In this document: positions 27,307 through 36,119 of the stretch, piece by piece
Layout of the letters: every line of letters begins with the position of its first letter
Numbering within the stretch: position 1 is the stretch's first letter
NCBI GenBank assembly: GCA_965212145.1
Contig: CBDBUY010000009.1
Span: forward strand, 620,001 to 684,000
Length of the DNA: 64,000 nt
Direction of reading: 5' to 3'
Source of the DNA: JAAEPI01 sp965212145
GTDB taxonomy: Bacteria > Bacteroidota > Bacteroidia > Cytophagales > Cyclobacteriaceae
Notes under the pieces: generated by a model
What the model was told of the DNA's origin: nothing
The model's database searches: none
Seen by the model: the letters and a program-made list of their open reading frames with translations, nothing else
Translations under genes and position numbers: made by a program

Positions 27307-27821
27307 ATCGTAGATTCTCCCAATGAAAAATGAGTGAATCCTGCTCAAAGTAGAATTTCATTCGCTCTGAAAATTCCTTGCTTTTTTTTTGGTTCAATCT
27401 GAATTACAGCTGCATTCAGGGTGCTATCATACTCATAGGTGCCCCATTGATTCCAGTCTTCATTGAACATTACCTGCCAGTAATTGGTATCCGGGATAGT
27501 GAAAATGGAATAGGCGCCTGAGTCCAATGACCTGCCCGCAATTTTAACAGGGACGCTTGTTTTGAAGACTGTGGCTTCATTTGCTCCAGTTCTCCACATT
27601 TGATTGTATGGGACTAATTCTCCCCAAATTTTCCCTGTTCTGTCCTCGCCTTTCGTACTGGTAACAGATGGACTGGAAAAATAAACGGCCAACTGACCGG
27701 ATTTAAAGGCAGTGCTATCCGCTCTCAAAGGCGATGGTCTTTCTTTTTTGTTTTGACCACATTGCACAAAAAGCATGGCCAAAAAAGCAATGGAAATCAA
27801 ATATGGAACCCGTTGGGACAT
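27287..27821 (-). pseudogene. DUF2911 lipoprotein, reading frame broken by one insertion in a homopolymer
   Basis: The frame from ATG 27821 begins with a lipoprotein signal (LAMLFVQCGQNKK) and reads as DUF2911 (SPSVTSTKGEDRTGKIWGEL, PYNQMWRTGANEATVF, YSIFTIPDTNYWQVMFN). As given it stops at 27345 with an odd tail. Removing one T from the T9 run at 27382-27390 continues the frame to 27287 and restores the family C-terminus (SERMKFYFEQDSLIFHWEN), 177 residues in all. The family is common in Bacteroidota, with no known function. The restored end overlaps the convergent DUF302 gene by 20 bases. Confidence 0.75.
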
Positions 27822-27883
27822 TGGTAGTTATATTCTCGTGCTGGCTTAAACGAGTTGTGAATATAACAGGTTTTTAAACTTTC

Positions 27884-28261
27884 TCAGAAAGGGAGGTCAT
27901 CGTCAGCTGAGAAACTTTCTTCCTGCCATGAACCATCCTTTTTCTCTGGGGCTGATGCCGGTTGCGGCGCGGGAGCACTGCTTCCGACATTCTCCAATCT
28001 CCAGGCCTGCAATGAATTGAAATATTTCACCTCTCCATTCTTATCCGTCCACTTTCGTCCTTTCAGGTTAAAAGAAATATTCATTTCGTCCCCAACATTG
28101 AAACTCTCAAGTAGGTCACAATTCGCCTGGATCAGTTCGAATTTGACAAACTCAGGGTATTGAGGGTTCTCAGCAAACTCTACCACAAACTCTCTTTTTT
28201 GAAAAGAATCGGTGATTTGTTGCGTGTTGAATTTTTCTATGAGTTTAGCTTGAATGTTCAT
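27884..28261 (-). CDS. DUF3127 protein, single-strand-binding-like, with an SSB-type acidic tip
   Basis: The 125-residue protein has an OB-fold-like core: KFNTQQITDSFQKREFVVEF, a hydrophobic core and GRKWTDKNGEVKYFNSLQAW. It then has a proline/alanine-rich linker and ends in ADDDLPF, which matches the acidic C-terminal tip that SSB uses to recruit repair proteins. DUF3127 proteins are known from Bacteroidota and are usually small. The gene is not linked to replication genes. The DNA-binding role is inference from the fold and tail. Confidence 0.85.
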   Translation of the reverse strand: MNIQAKLIEKFNTQQITDSFQKREFVVEFAENPQYPEFVKFELIQANCDLLESFNVGDEMNISFNLKGRKWTDKNGEVKYFNSLQAWRLENVGSSAPAPQPASAPEKKDGSWQEESFSADDDLPF

Positions 28262-28301
28262 GAAATCAATTAGTTATTTTCGCTGTTATTAGTCCAAAAC
28301 C

Positions 28302-28442
28302 GTGGAGCGCTCAAAGAAAACATTTTTTATCCTTTCTGCCATTTTTTTGCTCATCATCCTGCTCGTAATGCTTGATTTTGCGAGGAAATCTGCGCCACCT
28401 TGGAAGAAAAAACAGAACACCGAAACTCCGGCAACACCTTGA
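28302..28442 (+). CDS. Small single-helix membrane protein
   Basis: A GTG-started frame of 46 residues: ERSKKTFFILSAIFLLIILL gives one membrane helix (about 7-24), followed by a cytoplasmic-type basic tail (KKKQNTETPATP). The stop TGA overlaps the start TTG of the next gene by the 4-base TTGA, which argues for real translation and coupling. No family is recognised. I have moderate confidence, because the frame is short. Confidence 0.45.
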   Translation: MERSKKTFFILSAIFLLIILLVMLDFARKSAPPWKKKQNTETPATP

Positions 28443-28765
28443 AACAATTCAATCCGATTTTTCTGTGCATGGGCTTGGTCGCTTGCAACAAGTCCGATGA
28501 TGCACCGGTATTTGCTTGTGGCGAGGAGGTGAGCCTTGAGGCTCAGATCATGCCGATCATTGAAGCAGATTGTGCGGTCTCTCTTTGCCATCTGGATGGC
28601 ACGAACCCAATCCTCGATTCAAAAGCAGCAGTCATCACGCACGCTGCGAACATCAGGACACAAGTTGAGACTTTTCAAATGCCTCCAGGTGGACAGGAAC
28701 CTCTATCTGCTGCTGAGATTGAGCTGATTGGCTGCTGGGTAGAAGATGGGGCTGAGGATAATTGA
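28439..28765 (+). CDS. Lipoprotein with a divergent haem c-type motif
   Basis: A TTG start at 28439 gives a 108-residue protein with a lipoprotein signal peptide (KQFNPIFLCMGLVAC). The mature part has IMPIIEADCAVSLCH, a C-x4-CH pattern used by a group of Bacteroidota membrane-bound single-haem proteins, then QMPPGGQEPLSAAEIELIGCWV, which gives the methionine ligand. It is probably a small electron transfer or sensor protein in the periplasm, tied to the upstream small membrane protein. The haem call is moderate: the motif is longer than CXXCH. Confidence 0.65.
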   Translation: MKQFNPIFLCMGLVACNKSDDAPVFACGEEVSLEAQIMPIIEADCAVSLCHLDGTNPILDSKAAVITHAANIRTQVETFQMPPGGQEPLSAAEIELIGCWVEDGAEDN

Positions 28766-28879
28766 TTAAGTAAAACTTTCCATTACCATGTTCCGAATGC
28801 GTAAGCATAGATTATATTTAATCGGAATGCAGATTCTCAGGCTCTCGTTCTGACCCTGAGAGCTTAACACTCTATTTCG

Positions 28880-29368
28880 ATGAAATCAGGTCATATATTT
28901 TTATTCTTTTTTACCTTAAAACTCTCAGTTCTTGGGCAGACACTATCTCAAAATGATTTACGAGATGAAGTGAAAAAGGAAACGTTAAGTTTAGACGAGT
29001 GTTTCAAGGATAAAAAAAGCTTAGACAGCCTAATTGAGTGGAAATTTGAGGGGGAGGATGGAAGGTTAATTGCTTATGAGCACAAGGGTAGACTAGCCTT
29101 TTTCAGACTCGGAAAAAATTCGGATAAATTATTTCTTGAGTCAATACAGTATACAATTAATAGCTTTCAGAAGAAGATATTTATGGATGGTTTGGGAACT
29201 ACACCCGAAGTAACTAGAAAGACCCAATATAGGGTTTGGATATCCAAGGACAATCGAAAGATTTACTTCTGCGTTATTAATTCAGATAATGCTTTGATTT
29301 GGATTCTTGAAAATCACAATAATATAAGTTTTGTTGAATGTCATGGATTTCCGTCGATGAACGAATGA
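28880..29368 (+). CDS. Exported protein of unknown function
   Basis: The 162-residue protein has a signal peptide (MKSGHIFLFFFTLKLSVLGQ). The mature part has mixed helices and strands with a Cys in DECFKDKK and another near the C-terminus (FVECHGFPSMNE), and no recognisable motif. The gene looks AT-richer than its neighbours, as does the following stress protein. It stands alone, 114 bases after the lipoprotein and 144 before the next gene. It could be a lineage-specific protein. Confidence 0.6.
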   Translation: MKSGHIFLFFFTLKLSVLGQTLSQNDLRDEVKKETLSLDECFKDKKSLDSLIEWKFEGEDGRLIAYEHKGRLAFFRLGKNSDKLFLESIQYTINSFQKKIFMDGLGTTPEVTRKTQYRVWISKDNRKIYFCVINSDNALIWILENHNNISFVECHGFPSMNE

Positions 29369-29512
29369 CGTAGAGGTTCAATCCTTCTTTCTATCTCTCA
29401 GAGTCACTATTGCGTCGGGGTAAATTATTTCTCGAAAAACCAATGACAAAAAGCAACACATAGCCAGACATACGTCAGACATTGTTTTTGTATTAATGTC
29501 CATTTTACACCA

Positions 29513-30418
29513 ATGGAAATTCAATCAAAGAGGTGGCTAGTTGGACTTGATTTTAGTCAAACAGATCAATCAATACTTTCTTATGTAAACTATCTAGGCA
29601 CTATTTTAAAGCCCGAGAAAATCTATTTCGTCCATGTCCAGAAGGATTTTTTAGAACCGACCCTGAATTCAGATGATTTTGAATCAGTTATTCCAGTCGA
29701 TGAATCCTTACGTATCAAATTAAGGTCTGAGGTTCTTAAATTGGTAGATGATCGGGAAATTAAACTTGAGTTTGAAGTATTGGAGGGTGGACCTTTCGAG
29801 ACGGTATTACATTGGACTCAAGTCAAAAAAATAGATTTAGTAATTGCGGGGAAAAAATTAACGCCGGATTCCAATGGCATCCTGCCCAACCGGCTAGCGC
29901 GCAAATTATCCTGTGATATTTTGTTTGTCCCAGAAGCAAAGAGTGCGCATTTGATCTCGAAAATTCTTGTTCCAGTAGATTTTTCGGAACATTCGAGCCT
30001 AGCGGTTCAAATGGCATTGAAAATTGGCAACAGGGTGAATTGCAAGGTGACATGTGTTCATATTTATTCTGTTCCGGTGGGTTATTCGAAATCAGGTAAG
30101 TCATTCGACGAATTTGCTGAGATCATGAAAGGGAATGCAGTGAACGCGTTTGATTCGTTTAAAGACAGCTTTAAAGATGATATTTCGTGTGAGTTTATAC
30201 TCGGTGATGGATCCAGCACAAAATCGATATTGGCTGAAATCAAGAAACAAAAAGCAGACTTAGTAGTAGTTGGTTCGAGGGGACAAACTGCCAGCTCCGT
30301 GATTTTATTGGGCAGTACCGCTGAAAAGCTGATTAACCTAAATGAACTGAGTCCAACTTTGGTCGTGAAAAAACCAAATGAAAATATTGGGCTTATAGAA
30401 GCTTTAAAAAGTATTTGA
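29513..30418 (+). CDS. Universal stress protein, two tandem Usp domains
   Basis: The 301-residue cytoplasmic protein has two Usp domains (about 5-140 and 145-285). The second has the ATP-binding motif G-x2-G-x9-GS in VVGSRGQTASSVILLGSTAEK and the strand KILVPVDFSEHSSLA. The first lacks a clean version of the motif (GKKLTPDSNGILPNRLARKL), so it may not bind nucleotide. Such proteins help cells under stress, but the exact role is unknown. It ends 16 bases before the convergent ispE gene. Confidence 0.88.
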   Translation: MEIQSKRWLVGLDFSQTDQSILSYVNYLGTILKPEKIYFVHVQKDFLEPTLNSDDFESVIPVDESLRIKLRSEVLKLVDDREIKLEFEVLEGGPFETVLHWTQVKKIDLVIAGKKLTPDSNGILPNRLARKLSCDILFVPEAKSAHLISKILVPVDFSEHSSLAVQMALKIGNRVNCKVTCVHIYSVPVGYSKSGKSFDEFAEIMKGNAVNAFDSFKDSFKDDISCEFILGDGSSTKSILAEIKKQKADLVVVGSRGQTASSVILLGSTAEKLINLNELSPTLVVKKPNENIGLIEALKSI

Positions 30419-30434
30419 ATCGGTGATCAATGCC

Positions 30435-31187
30435 TCAAGTTCTAAAAACCCCAAACACGCTAGAACCTGATCCGGTCATAGCAGCATAGACGGCTCCTTC
30501 CGCCAAGAGCTTTTCCCTTGCCTCACGGATCTCAGGGAATTTATTTTCCATTGGAAGCTCAAAGTCATTGGTTAATTGGCCCTGCCAATACTCCACCGGT
30601 TTTTCGAGGATTTCAGAAAGGCTGGATTTTGGTTTGCGAGGGATGATCATGGCGTAGGCCTCAGCCGTGGAGACGTGTACATCTGGGTGTTCCAGACGAA
30701 TTTCATAACCGTTCAAGTCCAGATCTATTTCTTCTAATTCTGTGCCAGTCCCTCTTGCGATGCACGGCTTGTTCTTGATGAAGAATGGGCAATCTGATCC
30801 TAGTTGTCCAGCCAAGGCTGTGAGTTGAATCGAGGTTAATTGCAAGTCGAATAAGTCATTCAACATGATGAGTGCATGTGTGCCGTCTGACGACCCCCCG
30901 CCCAATCCCGCCCCCATAGAGATCACTTTGTGAAGGTGGATGGAAACTGGGGGGAGGTTGTGATGCTGGCACAACAGATCATAGGCTTTTACCACCAGGT
31001 TGTTTTCAGGTTTTCCATCAATGAGAAGTCCCGATGATTCAAAAGAAAACTCCTTGGATTCAATGATCTCCAGTACATCGCAAAGCTCAATGGGGTAGAG
31101 GCACGACTCAATGGTGTGATACCCATCAGGCCTCCGATCTACGATGCGGAGGCCCAGGTTGATTTTTGCATTTGGAAAGGAGATCAA
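30435..31187 (-). CDS. ispE: 4-diphosphocytidyl-2-C-methyl-D-erythritol kinase
   Basis: The 250-residue GHMP kinase phosphorylates CDP-methylerythritol in the non-mevalonate pathway to isoprenoids. Motifs seen are NAKINLGLRIVDRRPDGYH (substrate), MGAGLGGGSSDGTHALIML (ATP) and MTGSGSSVFGVF (C-terminal). It is slightly shorter than the usual 260-290 residues. It follows fabI after 2 bases, so it is the last gene of the recN-fabI-ispE run. Confidence 0.95.
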   Translation of the reverse strand: MISFPNAKINLGLRIVDRRPDGYHTIESCLYPIELCDVLEIIESKEFSFESSGLLIDGKPENNLVVKAYDLLCQHHNLPPVSIHLHKVISMGAGLGGGSSDGTHALIMLNDLFDLQLTSIQLTALAGQLGSDCPFFIKNKPCIARGTGTELEEIDLDLNGYEIRLEHPDVHVSTAEAYAMIIPRKPKSSLSEILEKPVEYWQGQLTNDFELPMENKFPEIREAREKLLAEGAVYAAMTGSGSSVFGVFRT

Positions 31188-31189
31188 CG

Positions 31190-32002
31190 CTACTTCTCCA
31201 GGTCTTCGATGAGCGCGTCCGTGATTCCAGAAGTGGAGAAGCCACCATCGTGCATAAGATTCTGCATGGTCACCATTCTCGTGTAATCCGAGAACATGGT
31301 GATGCAGTAGTCGGCACAGCTTTCGGCATCTGCATTGCCGAGTGGCGACATTTTGTTGGCGTAATCAAAGAATACATCGAAACCTGGTACTCCAGATCCT
31401 GCGGTGGTCATGGTGGGAGATTGCGAGATGGTGTTCACTCGGATTTTCTTGCTGACACCCAATCGATAGCCGTAGCTTCTGGCGATGGACTCGAGTACAG
31501 CTTTGGCTTGCGCCATGTCCGAGTAATCCGGGAAGGTTCTCTGCGCAGCGATGTATGACAAACCGAGAACTGACCCCCAATCATTGATAGCGTCCAGTTT
31601 TTCAGCGGTCTGCATCATTTTGTGGAATGAAAGAGCCGATACATCCAATGACTTCAAGAACCAGTCGTAATTCAAGTTGCCATAGTCACGACCTTTTCTC
31701 ACGTTCGGGCTCATGCCGATGGAGTGCAGTACGAAATCTACCTTGCCACCTAAAACCTCCATGGACTTATTGTAAAGATTTTCTAAGTCCTCAACAGATG
31801 TGGCATCCGCGGGGATAATTTCGGCATTGCATTTTTCTGCTAGTTTATTGATTTCTCCCATTCTCATCGCAATGGGGGCGTTAGTGAGGGTGATTTCGGC
31901 ACCTTCGGCCACCGCCTTCTCAGCAACTTTCCAAGCGATGGAGCTTTGATCCAATGCTCCAGAAATAATTCCTTTTTTACCTTTTAGCAGATTGTTCGAC
32001 AT
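31190..32002 (-). CDS. fabI: Enoyl-ACP reductase [NADH]
   Basis: The 270-residue enzyme performs the last reduction of each fatty acid elongation cycle. It has the FabI cofactor block ALDQSSIAWKVAEKAVAEGA, HSIGMSPNVRKGRDYG, the catalytic Tyr-x6-Lys in DYSDMAQAK, and the SPTMTTAGSGVPGF substrate loop. Minus strand TAATTTTG at 32035-32028, overlapping the recN stop, could be a weak -7 element. It is followed by ispE after 2 bases. Confidence 0.95.
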   Translation of the reverse strand: MSNNLLKGKKGIISGALDQSSIAWKVAEKAVAEGAEITLTNAPIAMRMGEINKLAEKCNAEIIPADATSVEDLENLYNKSMEVLGGKVDFVLHSIGMSPNVRKGRDYGNLNYDWFLKSLDVSALSFHKMMQTAEKLDAINDWGSVLGLSYIAAQRTFPDYSDMAQAKAVLESIARSYGYRLGVSKKIRVNTISQSPTMTTAGSGVPGFDVFFDYANKMSPLGNADAESCADYCITMFSDYTRMVTMQNLMHDGGFSTSGITDALIEDLEK

Positions 32003-32032
32003 GTGTTTTTGGTTATGATTTGGAAGCCAAAA

Positions 32033-33688
32033 TTAGCCAATTCCGAGTAACTCTCGTGCGCTGGAAAAAGCGGATTCTGTTGGCTCGTTTCCACCAATCA
32101 TTTTGGCGATTTCGGTGATGCGTTCCTGATCCTCCAGTTTCTTGATTTTACTGACCGATCGGTCGGAGGTGTGGTCTTTGTAAACGAAATAATGGGCATC
32201 TCCTCCCGCAGCAAACTGCGGTAGGTGGCTGATGGCAATCACCTGATGATTCAAAGACATCTCTTTCATCATGTTCACCATCTGGATCGCAACTTGACCA
32301 GACACGCCCGTGTCGATCTCATCAAAAATGACCGTAGGCATGGCCCTCTTTCCGGCAATGAGGTATTTGATGGCAAAAATGAGTCGGGAGAACTCTCCCC
32401 CTGAGGCCACCTTACTGATTTCCTCCGGCGCAATCCCTTTGTTGGCGCTAAACCTTATGTCCACGGCATCCAATCCGTGTTCTGTTGGTTCAGATCGGTC
32501 AATGACAATCTCCACCTGACCGTTTTCAATGCCGATTTTTCGGATGATTTTTTCTATTTCCGCTGATAAATCAAGTGCGGACAGCTTCCGGGATTCGGTA
32601 AGTTTCTCCCCGGAAGTCATCATGTCTTCATAGGCGTCTTCAAGCTCCTTTTCGGCCTTTTTGATTCGCCCTTCCAGGTCGTTTGTCAAAGCCAACTGGT
32701 CGGAAAGCTCATCTCGGAGTTTGAGGAGCTCATCGACAGAATTCACTTTGTGCTTGGTTTGGAGCCTGTAGATGGTGTCGAGTTGGGTTTTGATTTCCAA
32801 TGCCCGTTCCGGGTCGTGTTCTACTCGTTCCATCACAAATCCGATCTCGTTTGCAATGTCCTCTATTTCCAAACGTTGCGATTCGAACCGCTCATGAATC
32901 TTTTCAAGATCGCTGGAATAGCTGCTAATCGATCCTAGAGTAGATCGTAGTTCGCCGAGCAAATTGATCAGGGTAGGGCCTTCACCTTCTAGAATCTGCT
33001 GCGCCTGACTGAGTTTGAGTTTGATATCCTCGGCATTTTCTAGCACTTCTAAATCGCTTTCTAACTCTTCTTGATTCAAGTCATCAAGATTGGCTCTCTC
33101 TAATTCATTGAAAAGGTATTGCTTGTAATCCTCGTCTTCCGCGCTTTCACTGGCCATGGTCACCAATTTATCATGCTCGGCTTTAGCGCTCCGAAATGCT
33201 GAATAACGATTCCTGAATTCATCCAGGTATTTGTCGTTACCGGCAAAGGCGTCCAGCACCTGAAGTTGATAGACCTTTTTATTCAGCTGCAGGGATTCAT
33301 GCTGCGAATGCACATCAATCAGTCTGTTTCCCAAAGTCTTCAGTAACGGAAGTTTAACTGGGGTGTCATTGACAAAAGCACGTGATTTTCCAGCTGGATT
33401 GATTTCTCTTCGGATGATACACTCATGCTCAAAATCAATTTCATTTTCCTCGAAAAGTGCCTCGAGCCGGTGATCAGAGATGTCAAAAATCCCCTCGACA
33501 ATGCATTTTTTGGAATCGTCCAGCAGGGCTTTTGTGTCGCTACGGTTGCCCAACAGCAGGCCGATTGCTCCCAGCATAATCGATTTTCCAGCCCCTGTTT
33601 CACCAGTAATTATGCTGAGGGCATTGGAGGGTTCCATCCTCAGGGATTCAATCAGGGCATAATTCTGAATATTTAATTCCTTGATCAT
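32033..33688 (-). CDS. recN: DNA repair protein RecN
   Basis: The 551-residue SMC-like ATPase acts in double-strand break repair. Walker A GETGAGKSIMLGAIG (residues about 29-43), HSQHESLQLNKK, long coiled coil arms (about 150-360), then signature KVASGGEFSRLIFAIKYL and Walker B PTVIFDEIDTGVSG and HLPQFAAGGDAHYFV. The length is typical. The start overlaps the DUF4835 stop by four bases. Confidence 0.95.
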   Translation of the reverse strand: MIKELNIQNYALIESLRMEPSNALSIITGETGAGKSIMLGAIGLLLGNRSDTKALLDDSKKCIVEGIFDISDHRLEALFEENEIDFEHECIIRREINPAGKSRAFVNDTPVKLPLLKTLGNRLIDVHSQHESLQLNKKVYQLQVLDAFAGNDKYLDEFRNRYSAFRSAKAEHDKLVTMASESAEDEDYKQYLFNELERANLDDLNQEELESDLEVLENAEDIKLKLSQAQQILEGEGPTLINLLGELRSTLGSISSYSSDLEKIHERFESQRLEIEDIANEIGFVMERVEHDPERALEIKTQLDTIYRLQTKHKVNSVDELLKLRDELSDQLALTNDLEGRIKKAEKELEDAYEDMMTSGEKLTESRKLSALDLSAEIEKIIRKIGIENGQVEIVIDRSEPTEHGLDAVDIRFSANKGIAPEEISKVASGGEFSRLIFAIKYLIAGKRAMPTVIFDEIDTGVSGQVAIQMVNMMKEMSLNHQVIAISHLPQFAAGGDAHYFVYKDHTSDRSVSKIKKLEDQERITEIAKMIGGNEPTESAFSSARELLGIG

Positions 33689-34578
33689 TCGATCATGGGC
33701 TTAAATCTGTCTGTTTTACTCGGGTCAATGGAGGTTAATATGCCGTATGCTTTTTTCCGAATCGTCGGACTGCCGTCAGAATATATCTGAGCCAGTTCTG
33801 TGGCTTTGGCATCCATGAAACTGATGGTCAAAATGGATCTTGGCCTAGTTCTGTTCGCTCTCTGAATGTTTTGAAGAGCTACGGCTATCACGTTCCTAGC
33901 TTTATCTGGTTCTTCTCTGAATATGTCCAAACCTTTTCTGTGGTAGGTGTAAAGCGCATTGCGAACTGGCTCCAAGGAAGGATTCCGAAGATTCTCAATC
34001 AGCCAATATCTGTTTCGGTTACTTCCAAGCTGCTGCCAGCCGGGAAAACTAGACTGCTGGGCGTTGTTCACAATCCTAAATGCTTCCTCGTAATATTTGG
34101 CTCCCGACAACTCACCAAACGTATCGTAATCCATTCCAATGACCACATAAGCGTAATAAGCTAGAAGCGAGCTGATGTTATCTGTGAAAGAGTTTTCGTT
34201 GTAATTTATTGGACGACTTGGAATGTAATTGAAAGTCCAGTCACGGTCGGCGAAATTCATGACCACTGTTTCGTATTCTGTCCCGTAAACCGGTCGGGAG
34301 GAGATGATTTGCACTGTGGCTTCATAAACCCCGACGGTCGGAACCGCCGTGATGGTCATCAGCAAATTGCAATTTATTCGCTCTTCCAGTTCAAAATTAT
34401 CGTCCGTCCATTTTCGGTTATTTATGAATTCACTTAGGTCTGATTCCATCTCATCAAAAACGCTGGGATCTGAAACGGTAACCTGTGTCCGGTCAATGAC
34501 AACCCGACAATTCAATTCCTGACCAATCCCATAGAGGGATAAACTTGTCAGGGTCAATATTTGAATGAATTTATTCAA
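33685..34578 (-). CDS. DUF4835 exported protein
   Basis: The 297-residue protein has a signal peptide (LTLTSLSLYGIGQELNC) and the DUF4835 pattern: QELNCRVVIDRTQV, ISSRPVYGTEYET, ISSLLAYYAYVVIGMDYDTF and GWQQLGSNRNRYWLIEN. The family occurs in Bacteroidota between coaBC and recN, as here, and its role is unknown; it is probably periplasmic. It overlaps coaBC upstream and recN downstream by 4 bases each, so translation is coupled. Confidence 0.9.
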   Translation of the reverse strand: MNKFIQILTLTSLSLYGIGQELNCRVVIDRTQVTVSDPSVFDEMESDLSEFINNRKWTDDNFELEERINCNLLMTITAVPTVGVYEATVQIISSRPVYGTEYETVVMNFADRDWTFNYIPSRPINYNENSFTDNISSLLAYYAYVVIGMDYDTFGELSGAKYYEEAFRIVNNAQQSSFPGWQQLGSNRNRYWLIENLRNPSLEPVRNALYTYHRKGLDIFREEPDKARNVIAVALQNIQRANRTRPRSILTISFMDAKATELAQIYSDGSPTIRKKAYGILTSIDPSKTDRFKPMIE

Positions 34579-35774
34579 GAGACTTTCTCGGCTACTAATT
34601 TGACAATTTCTTTGGCCACATGGGTTTTAGATTTCAACCCTATTTCGATCTCATTATTGTCCTTATCGAAGATAGAAACTTTGTTGGTATCATGAGAGAA
34701 TCCGGCACCTTCATCCTGCAGGGAATTCAAAACAATAAGATCAAAGTTTTTCTTCATCAACTTCTTCTGGGCATTTGTTTTTTCATTGTTCGTCTCCAAA
34801 GCAAAACCGACATGGAATTGGTTCTTCTTTCTTTCCCCCATTTCAAGCGCTATGTCAGGATTTGGGACGAGTTCCAGTTGCAGATTGTTGCCATCTCTTT
34901 TCAGCTTTTGATCTGATGCTTGCGGAATGCCAAAGTCAGAAACAGCTGCGGTAAAAACTGCAATGTCAATATGTTCATAAGCTGCATCAACCGCAGTGAA
35001 CATTTCTTTAGCACTTTTAACCTTCTTCATCTCCAATGCGGGATGTGGTGACGGAAGGTGGGTCGCAGGCCCTGTAATAAAATGAACCTGAGCGCCGCGG
35101 GCTAGGAAAGCTTCTGCCAAGGCTTTGCCCATTTTACCACTGGAGTTGTTACCTATGAATCGTACCGGATCTATCGCTTCGTGGGTAGGGCCTGATGTTA
35201 TCAAAACCCTTTTGCCTTGTAATTCAGATTTGTTCTCGAAAAATTCTTCAACATGATTTAGCAGGTGCTCAGGTTCGGCCATCCTGCCTGTTCCGTGCAG
35301 TCCGCTAGCGAGTTCTCCATCTTCTGCATCAATGATGACATTCCCGAAGGATGAGACTCTAAGAAGATTTTTTTTAGTGGTAGGGTGCTGGTACATGTCC
35401 AAATCCATGGCAGGGGCGAGCATGACCGGACATTTTGCCGATAAGTAAGTTGCAGTCAGAAGGTTGTCACAGGAGCCGTTCGCCAGCTTGGAGAGGGTAT
35501 TGGCTGTGAGCGGCGCTATGATCATTAGGTCTGCCCACATTCCAAGTTCTACATGGTTGGTCCATTCACCGGATTCTGCTTTGAAATATTCTGAATGAAC
35601 CGGGTTTTTTGAGAGTGTCGAAAGGGTAAGCGGCGAGATAAAATCTTTGGCCGATTCGGTCATAATCACCTTGACCTCAGCATCTGCTTTTACAAGCAAG
35701 CGCACAAAAAAAGCGGTTTTATAGGCCGCAATGGAACCCGTAACCGCTAGTAGTATTTTCTTACCGGTCAACAT
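34575..35774 (-). CDS. coaBC: Bifunctional phosphopantothenoylcysteine decarboxylase / phosphopantothenate-cysteine ligase
   Basis: The 399-residue enzyme makes 4'-phosphopantetheine for coenzyme A. The N-terminal CoaC flavoprotein half has GSIAAYKTAFFVRLLVKA, the catalytic histidine in EWTNHVELGMWADLMIIAP, and CPVMLAPAMDLDMYQHP. The C-terminal CoaB half has ITSGPTHEAIDPVRFIGNNS and GKMGKALAEAF, and the ligase loop around KLKRDG. It overlaps DUF4835 by 4 bases and follows rpoZ after 12. Confidence 0.95.
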   Translation of the reverse strand: MLTGKKILLAVTGSIAAYKTAFFVRLLVKADAEVKVIMTESAKDFISPLTLSTLSKNPVHSEYFKAESGEWTNHVELGMWADLMIIAPLTANTLSKLANGSCDNLLTATYLSAKCPVMLAPAMDLDMYQHPTTKKNLLRVSSFGNVIIDAEDGELASGLHGTGRMAEPEHLLNHVEEFFENKSELQGKRVLITSGPTHEAIDPVRFIGNNSSGKMGKALAEAFLARGAQVHFITGPATHLPSPHPALEMKKVKSAKEMFTAVDAAYEHIDIAVFTAAVSDFGIPQASDQKLKRDGNNLQLELVPNPDIALEMGERKKNQFHVGFALETNNEKTNAQKKLMKKNFDLIVLNSLQDEGAGFSHDTNKVSIFDKDNNEIEIGLKSKTHVAKEIVKLVAEKVS

Positions 35775-35786
35775 GACCTGGCTTGA

Positions 35787-36119
35787 TTAAAGTATTTCTG
35801 AATCTTCTAATTCTTCAGGTTCAGGAAGTCGGTAGTTGAGTTTCTCTTCCATAAACTCATCAGTCGCCGCAGTGCTAGGCTTTGGCATTCTTTCGTAGAA
35901 TTTTGAGATCTCGATTTGCTCTCTGTTTTCGAAGATTTCCTCCAGATTATCAACAGACGAGGCGAACTCAGCAAGTTTCGTGTTTAGTTCCTCTTTGATA
36001 TTGGCGCTAATTTGTCTTGCTCTTTTGCCAACGACCACTAAAGATTCGTAAATGTTTCCAGTAGGTTCTGCAATCTTCTGGCATTCTCGTGTGATCAATG
36101 AAGCGTTGTGTGTACTCAT
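35787..36119 (-). CDS. rpoZ: DNA-directed RNA polymerase omega subunit, Bacteroidota type
   Basis: The 110-residue protein has the RpoZ/Rpb6 core: ITRECQKIAEPTGNIYESLV, VVGKRARQIS and NTKLAEFASS, followed by a longer acidic C-terminal tail usual in the phylum. It stabilises the beta' subunit. It overlaps bamD by 4 bases and precedes coaBC by 12 bases, the order found in other Cytophagales. Confidence 0.88.
   Translation of the reverse strand: MSTHNASLITRECQKIAEPTGNIYESLVVVGKRARQISANIKEELNTKLAEFASSVDNLEEIFENREQIEISKFYERMPKPSTAATDEFMEEKLNYRLPEPEELEDSEIL

Noticed and set aside
28835..28863. Hairpins TCTCAGG/CCTGAGA and GCTCTC/GAGAGC after the C-x4-CH lipoprotein gene
   Set aside because: The two stems compete and neither is followed by a T run; too weak to call a terminator.
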